From Fidelibacterota bacterium (GTDB taxonomy: Bacteria > Marinisomatota > Marinisomatia > Marinisomatales > TCS55): a DNA stretch of 8,986 nucleotides. How positions within the stretch are numbered: position 1 is the stretch's first letter; every line of letters starts with the position of its first letter. Position numbers and translations under genes: made by a program. The stretch spans positions 1 through 8,986 of the forward strand of contig SCKQ01000066.1 in assembly GCA_004124535.1 (NCBI GenBank). Reading direction: 5' to 3'. Shown here in pieces: positions 6,788-8,986 of the stretch. Under the pieces are notes generated by a model, which had not been told where the DNA came from, did not search any database, and worked only from the letters and a program-made list of their open reading frames with translations.

Positions 6788-7588
6788 TTATGAAGTCATT
6801 TTCGCCAATAGTTCTTTCAACAACTTCACACAGACCATAGCGGTCATATCATTGATATCGCGATCGGGATTGTATTCAACGATGTCAGCACCTACAATTT
6901 CATAATCCAGGTTTTGGATCATTTCCAGTGCTTGGCGAGTGGTTAATCCTCCTGGTTCATGGTGGGAAACACCGGGAGCAAAGGCCGGATCAAGTCCATC
7001 CAAGTCTATGGAAATATAAACCGGCCCGTCAAAATCAAAATTCATGGATGAGTCAAAATTGATCATATCGTGGACTTCAACGTCGAATTTGTCAATTTGC
7101 GTTTGCTGTGCTGGATTAATTGTGCGAATACCCACTTGTACGAGTTTATTCACCAATCTATTTTCCATGATGCGAGCAAAAGGGGAGCCATGGGAGTATG
7201 GATTATCTTCGAAATTATCATACAGGTCCGGGTGGGCATCGATATGAAAAATATTTAGCTTTTCATATTTTTCAGCGAATGCTTTAATAATGGGAAATAT
7301 AACGGAGTGATCGCCCCCCAGCGAAAGCGGTTTAATTCCTTTATCCAATAAACCACGTATACTTTCTTCAATTTGATCCATGGCATCGCTACCAGTCGTC
7401 AATTCAACATTGCCAACATCACTCCAACAGGGATTATTTCTGAAATCCACTCCATTTTCAGCGCAGAGGTTGATAGAATACGATTCCAGGTTTTTCCTGA
7501 TGACGTCAGGCGCATTGGCCGGCCCCCGCATGAATGAGGAGTTTTCGTCTAAAGGGAAGCCAATAACAGAGATTTGTGGATTGGACAT
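6788..7588 (-). CDS. Ureohydrolase family enzyme, probably agmatinase-like (SpeB-like)
   Basis: A 266-residue binuclear Mn2+ hydrolase of the arginase/agmatinase/formimidoylglutamase superfamily, which releases urea (or formamide) from a guanidino-type substrate in the cytoplasm. Metal ligands seen: H94 in GGDHS (91-95); D117, H119 and D121 in DAHPD (117-121); D195 and D197 in SIDLDGLDPAFAPG (193-206). Substrate-side elements are SHGSPF (132-137), with H134 matching the agmatinase SHGT-type loop, and E211 in HEPGGLT. The N-terminal RGPANAPDVIR (21-31) is also the agmatinase-like form. The length is slightly short of typical agmatinases (about 290-320) but all motifs are present. It is divergent from hutH, which raises the alternative of formimidoylglutamase (HutG), but the SHGSPF loop favours agmatinase or a related guanidino-acid hydrolase. 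It is followed after 4 nt by the TPR-like gene. The ATG at 7588 is preceded by an AT-rich stretch without a Shine-Dalgarno. Confidence 0.9.
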   Translation of the reverse strand: MSNPQISVIGFPLDENSSFMRGPANAPDVIRKNLESYSINLCAENGVDFRNNPCWSDVGNVELTTGSDAMDQIEESIRGLLDKGIKPLSLGGDHSVIFPIIKAFAEKYEKLNIFHIDAHPDLYDNFEDNPYSHGSPFARIMENRLVNKLVQVGIRTINPAQQTQIDKFDVEVHDMINFDSSMNFDFDGPVYISIDLDGLDPAFAPGVSHHEPGGLTTRQALEMIQNLDYEIVGADIVEYNPDRDINDMTAMVCVKLLKELLAKMTS

Positions 7589-7650
7589 GAATGAATTTAA
7601 TAAAGTATAAATGATATTTTATTGTATTGATTCCCCTCATAAATTCCCCA
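7589..7650. promoter_or_regulatory. Divergent intergenic region between ureohydrolase and hutH
   Basis: This 62-bp AT-rich gap must hold the - strand promoter, and probably the hutH promoter unless that lies within the ureohydrolase 5' end. On the - strand, TATACT (complement of 7604-7609) and TACAAT (complement of 7621-7626) resemble -10 boxes, but neither has a good -35 at normal spacing. On the + strand, TTGGAC (7581-7586) and TATAAA (7606-7611) are 19 nt apart, which is long. A direct repeat ATTCCCC occurs at 7630-7636 and 7643-7649, ending 1 nt before the hutH ATG. The location is certain; the exact promoter elements are not. Confidence 0.35.
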
Positions 7651-8986
7651 ATGGGTACCCTGTCTATTTCGAAGACATTCCTGCACACAGAAGATCTGCA
7701 GTCTTTTCTCGTGGCGCCCGGTAAGGTCCGCCTGACTCCTGACACTCGTCAAGCCATCAAGAAATCTCATCAAAATCTTAAAGTACTTCTTGCCAGTGGT
7801 ATCCATATCTATGGCGTCAATACCGGTTTTGGCAAGTTAAGCAAGGTGTCCATTCCAGAATCAGACCAAAAACAATTACAACTGAATTTGGTGAGAAGCC
7901 ATTCAGCCGGAGTGGGAAAACCTTTCGATTCCGGAATAACTCGCCTGATCATGATCTTAAAATTGATGACATTCGCCCAAGGATATAGCGGTGTGCGACC
8001 AGCAGTTGCAAAGCAATTAATTGAATTTATCAATCATGATATTTTACCGGTCATTCCCCGACAGGGATCAGTGGGAGCCAGTGGCGATCTGGCACCGTTA
8101 GCGCATTTAGCGATGGGACTTATCGGTGAGGGAGATGTTCATTTTCAGGATCGTATTATGCCAGCATTGGTAGCAATTAAAGAAGCGGGTTTAAATCCAT
8201 TGGAGTTGGAAGCAAAAGAAGGCCTGGCTATGATCAATGGAACACAAGTATCTGCTGCTTTGGGGATAAAAGCGTTACTTGCTGCTGATAACATATTGAA
8301 AACAGCGGATATTTCCGGTGCTATGTCTGTGGAAGCCAGTCTTTCCAGCCGGAACGTATTTGAAGCCAAGATCCATAAATTAAAAAAACACCGTGGTCAG
8401 ATTGAGTCTGCGGGTAATGTGTGGCGGTTATTGGAGAAAAGTGCGATTGTTGATGATCACGCAGATTGTGACCGCATCCAGGACCCCTACAGTCTCCGCT
8501 GTATTCCTCATGTTCATGGCGCCAGTAGAGAATTATATAAATCTGCTAAAGATATAGTAGAAAATGAAGCCAACAGCATCAGTGATAATCCGCTTATTTT
8601 TTCAAATAAGGAAATTCGAAGCAGCGGCCACTTTCATGCTGAAGCTGTTGCTCAGGCACTGGATATATTATCAATTTCAATCTCTGAAATTGGTGCAATT
8701 TCTGAACGCCGCATCAATTATTTCATGAAAGGTATTGATGATAAAATACCCATGTTTGTTGCGCATGACCCCGGATTGGAGTCCGGTTTTATGATGGCAC
8801 AAGTCACAGCTGCAGCTTTAGTATCCGAAAATAAAACTCTAGCTCACCCAGCTTCAGTTGATTCAATTACAACTTCAGCCGGAGCAGAAGATTTAGTAAG
8901 TATGGCACCGTGGGCCGGTCGAAAATGTTTACGTATTATGGATAATGTTATTCAAATATTGGCTATTGAATTATATGTCGCTGCCA
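7651..8986 (+). CDS. hutH: Histidine ammonia-lyase (HutH), 3' end cut by the window
   Basis: Converts L-histidine to trans-urocanate plus ammonia, the first step of histidine catabolism; a cytoplasmic homotetramer. 445 residues are visible and the frame is open to the right edge; the family is usually about 500-510, so some 55-65 residues are missing. The tripeptide Ala143-Ser144-Gly145 in GSVGASGDLAPLAHLA forms the MIO electrophile. Other active-site residues fit Pseudomonas HutH positions within one: Y54 (YGVNTGFGKL), H84 (RSHSAGVG), N196 (MINGTQ), Y280 and R283 (QDPYSLRC) and E413. The glutamate at 413 is the histidine-lyase type rather than the phenylalanine/tyrosine-lyase type. Its context is unusual (SAGAEDLVSM, where the common form is NQEDHVSM). 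The ATG at 7651 is chosen because it places the family motifs at their normal residue numbers; an in-frame TTG at 7627 is the only close alternative, bounded by a stop at 7612. No Shine-Dalgarno is visible. It is divergent from the ureohydrolase. Confidence 0.93.
   Translation, partial: MGTLSISKTFLHTEDLQSFLVAPGKVRLTPDTRQAIKKSHQNLKVLLASGIHIYGVNTGFGKLSKVSIPESDQKQLQLNLVRSHSAGVGKPFDSGITRLIMILKLMTFAQGYSGVRPAVAKQLIEFINHDILPVIPRQGSVGASGDLAPLAHLAMGLIGEGDVHFQDRIMPALVAIKEAGLNPLELEAKEGLAMINGTQVSAALGIKALLAADNILKTADISGAMSVEASLSSRNVFEAKIHKLKKHRGQIESAGNVWRLLEKSAIVDDHADCDRIQDPYSLRCIPHVHGASRELYKSAKDIVENEANSISDNPLIFSNKEIRSSGHFHAEAVAQALDILSISISEIGAISERRINYFMKGIDDKIPMFVAHDPGLESGFMMAQVTAAALVSENKTLAHPASVDSITTSAGAEDLVSMAPWAGRKCLRIMDNVIQILAIELYVAA

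Noticed and set aside
7581..7611. TTGGAC-N19-TATAAA as a hutH promoter.
   Set aside because: The spacer is long, the region is AT-rich so chance matches are expected, and the lineage may use a different promoter consensus; kept only as a remark in the intergenic entry.
7627..7629. TTG at 7627 as an alternative hutH start.
   Set aside because: It adds eight residues of non-family sequence and shows no better ribosome binding signal; ATG 7651 puts the MIO and other motifs at their usual residue numbers.
7809..8369. Antisense open frames opposite hutH (about 74 codons each).
   Set aside because: They oppose well-conserved HutH coding sequence including the MIO motif, and their translations look like no protein family.

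Overview
The window (8986 bp, moderately AT-rich) is densely coding bacterial DNA. It holds eight protein genes, and the genes at both edges are cut by the window. I see no tRNA, rRNA, CRISPR array, insertion sequence or phage gene. None of the visible starts has a convincing Shine-Dalgarno sequence, and several genes are joined by overlapping stop/start codons. Together with a bacterial geranylgeranyl-reductase/ferredoxin pair, this suggests an uncultured or environmental member of the FCB superphylum (a Marinimicrobia-like lineage is my guess). That assignment is inference, not read from a marker gene.

Left block, + strand, 1-6329: five genes are packed as one apparent operon. They are (1) the C-terminal ~446 residues of an 11-TM neurotransmitter:sodium symporter (NSS) family transporter; (2) an unrecognised 263-aa multi-pass membrane protein; (3) a 66-aa 2x[4Fe-4S] ferredoxin; (4) a 395-aa FAD-dependent geranylgeranyl-reductase-family oxidoreductase; (5) a 938-aa DinG-type protein that combines an N-terminal DEDDh 3'-5' exonuclease with an XPD/DinG-type superfamily 2 helicase and a complete set of Fe-S cysteines. 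The junctions are ATGA, an 8-nt overlap, a 1-nt gap and TAATG, so translational coupling is likely. A hairpin plus T-tract just after dinG looks like the end of this transcript.

Right block, 6322-8986: a two-gene - strand unit (an agmatinase/arginase-family ureohydrolase followed by a small TPR-like protein) is divergent from a + strand histidine ammonia-lyase gene (hutH), which runs off the right edge. The 62-bp gap between the ureohydrolase and hutH is the only real intergenic space. The small TPR-like gene converges on dinG and overlaps it by 8 bp, so the dinG terminator lies inside its coding sequence.

How the genes may work together: ferredoxin plus geranylgeranyl reductase is a known functional pairing, in which ferredoxin supplies electrons for saturating isoprenoid chains. 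The membrane protein just upstream could belong to the same pathway, possibly as a degenerate UbiA-like protein (weak hypothesis). HutH and the ureohydrolase suggest amino-acid nitrogen catabolism (histidine; agmatine or another guanidino compound). The transporter could import an amino acid, but its substrate cannot be read from sequence. DinG is a genome-maintenance enzyme with no obvious link to its operon neighbours.
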